Of a stretch of 64,000 bases of DNA, positions 62,804 to 64,000 are shown piece after piece. Under the pieces are notes generated by a model. The model worked only from the letters and a program-made list of their open reading frames with translations, had not been told where the DNA came from and searched no databases. This stretch comes from Oscillatoriales cyanobacterium. Its GTDB lineage: Bacteria; Cyanobacteriota; Cyanobacteriia; CACIAM-69d. The position numbers were made by a program, and so were the translations under genes. The stretch is from the NCBI GenBank assembly GCA_004292515.1, contig RDXB01000079.1, positions 53,028 to 117,027 of the forward strand, in the 5' to 3' direction. Numbering within the stretch: the stretch's first letter is position 1; each line of letters opens with the position of its first letter.

Positions 62804-63987
62804 ATGAAGGCACGATTCCGCTACCGAATCTATCTGAATCGCCCGCAAAGATTAATGCTGGCGAAAACATTCGGCTGCGCTCGCGTGGTCTACAACGATG
62901 CAATTTGCTTGCATCAAGATCTTTATCAGCAGGGAGAAAAAGTCAACGACACTGAACTGCAAAAGCGGGTCATTACTCAAGCCAAATCAACTATTGAACG
63001 TGGGTGGCTGTCGGAAGTGGGATGCGATCCACTTATTCAGTCTTTACGTGATTCCTGTCAAGCACTGAAGAATTTCTTCAAAAGCCTAAAGGGTGAGCGA
63101 AGAGGTCGCAAAGTCGGATTTCCCAAGTTCAAAAAGAAGCATTCCACTCAGTCCATTCGCTTCACAACTAATGGCTTTTCGGTTAAGCCCAATTCGGTTT
63201 ACCTAGCCAAGATTGGTTGTGTGCGAGTGAAATGGTCTCGGGAGCTGCCATCTGATCCTTCATCGGTCACGATCATCAAAGATGCTACCAATCGGTATTT
63301 TGCGTCGTTTGTCTGTGAAGTCGATCCAGTCGTTCTGAAGGCGGTCAATGATGGAGTTGGCATCGATTTAGGGTTGACCACTTTTGCCACCCTGTCCACG
63401 GGTGAAAAGGTGCTGAGTCCCAAGCCTCTAGCCAAATCCCTCAAGCGGTTGCGCCGTGCCCAAAAGCGATTCAGTCGCAAGTCCACGCCCGAATCAAAGA
63501 TCAACGAACCGATTTCCTACACAAGTTATCAACCCGGATTGTTCGCGAGAACCAAGCGTTGGCGCAAGCCTTGCGGAGCAATCTCGTTCTGGAAGATTTG
63601 AATGTGTCGGGAATGATCAAAAACCGCAAATTGGCACGGGCGATTAGCGATGCTGGCTGGTACAGCTTTCGGCAAATGATCGAAGGGAAATCAATTCGCT
63701 ACGGGCGGGATTTCCAAGTGATTAGCCGATGGGAGCCGACTAGCCAGCGCTGTTCAGCCTGTGGACAGTTAGGCGGCAAGAAGCCACTGAATGTGCGTGA
63801 GTGGACTTGTCTGCACTGTGGCGCGGTTCATGACCGCGACATCAACGCAGCGATTAATATCCAAGTCGTGGGCGGGCAGTCCGAGACTTTAAACGGACGT
63901 GGAGGTAAGCGTAAATCCAGTTCGCTGGTAGCAGCCGATGAAGCGTCAACCCGTGGTCTAGTCGAGCAGCTTCGGTTGTTCGGTTAG
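62804..63987 (+). pseudogene. tnpB: decayed tnpB (IS200/IS605-type RNA-guided nuclease gene)
   Basis: Upstream part (from ATG 62804): MKARFRYRIYLNRPQRLMLAKTFGCARVVYND and the first RuvC Asp in GVGIDLGLTTFATL (D188), then RLRRAQKRFSRKS. Downstream part in another phase: ARIKDQRTDFLHKLSTRIVRENQ...LEDLNVSGMIKNRKLARAISDAGW (second RuvC acid), SAC.CG/CLHCG zinc finger and DRDINAAINI (third acid). The two join around 63482-63487. Normal family members have about 15-20 more codons here (KGSNNRHKARLKVA-like), so a short deletion that also shifts the frame inactivated the gene. There is no tnpA. The 3' end and any omega-RNA would lie at or beyond the window edge. Confidence 0.85.
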
Positions 63988-64000
63988 GGCCGGAATCCCC

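Noticed and set aside
1..64000. CRISPR array or tRNA/rRNA gene
   Set aside because: No regularly spaced direct repeats with unique spacers and no GTTCGAATC-type T-arm with a cloverleaf were seen by eye; a dedicated scan (tRNAscan-SE, CRISPR finder) would be decisive.

Overview
The window comes from a cyanobacterial chromosome. It carries genes restricted to, or typical of, cyanobacteria (psb28, bciB, pipX, an NrtS-type transporter, DUF3172, DUF928), and the octamer GCGATCGC (HIP1) is scattered densely through coding DNA at moderately high G+C. Tandem arrays of 7-18 nt units and dispersed palindromic repeats are unusually common, both between and inside genes. The species cannot be fixed from this sequence; a filamentous, fermentation-capable lineage is a weak guess. 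No CRISPR array, rRNA or tRNA gene was recognised.

Layout. 1-6 kb: start of hrcA, a TPR protein, a beta-hydroxyacid dehydrogenase, a proline-rich exported protein, moaB with psb28, and a periplasmic thioredoxin-like protein. 6-14 kb: a MITE-like element, then a minus-strand signalling block made of a receiver-kinase, a receiver-GGDEF-EAL protein and a very large MHYT-PAS-GAF hybrid kinase whose GAF domain looks like a cyanobacteriochrome. 14-20 kb: small envelope or unknown proteins (DUF3172, DUF1517), a degenerate and probably frame-disrupted histidine kinase, and a STAS protein. 20-29 kb: ferredoxin-sulfite reductase with a ribbon-helix-helix-like tail, a YdcF protein, and the cluster pipX-pipY-sepF-proC-vanX, linking nitrogen/carbon signalling, PLP homeostasis, cell division, proline synthesis and a dipeptidase. 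29-38 kb: a CHASE2 cyclase, a 49-residue protein with its own terminator, a ParA plus small putative DNA-binding protein pair, and a CHAT protease-CHASE2 fusion. 38-48 kb: a pseudopilin, a RibD-like reductase, a DUF928 protein, a coiled-coil membrane protein, an ADP-ribosylglycohydrolase and a complete TRAP transporter. 48-62 kb: small proteins, a circularly permuted ATP-grasp protein, the fermentation genes pflB and adhE, bciB, nrtS, a DUF1361 protein, a YggT protein, rpmB and pflA. 62.8-64 kb: a decayed tnpB of the IS200/IS605 group.

How genes work together. adhE and pflB, with pflA about 5 kb away on the other strand, form a pyruvate-to-formate plus ethanol route. The TRAP transporter may import 2-oxoacids or a similar organic anion. 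PipX and PipY belong to the PII/NtcA network. The 6.5-13.7 kb block is probably one signalling neighbourhood feeding c-di-GMP turnover. The parA pair sits behind repeated near-palindromes that could be its operator or centromere. Start codons of several proteins are uncertain and are flagged individually.
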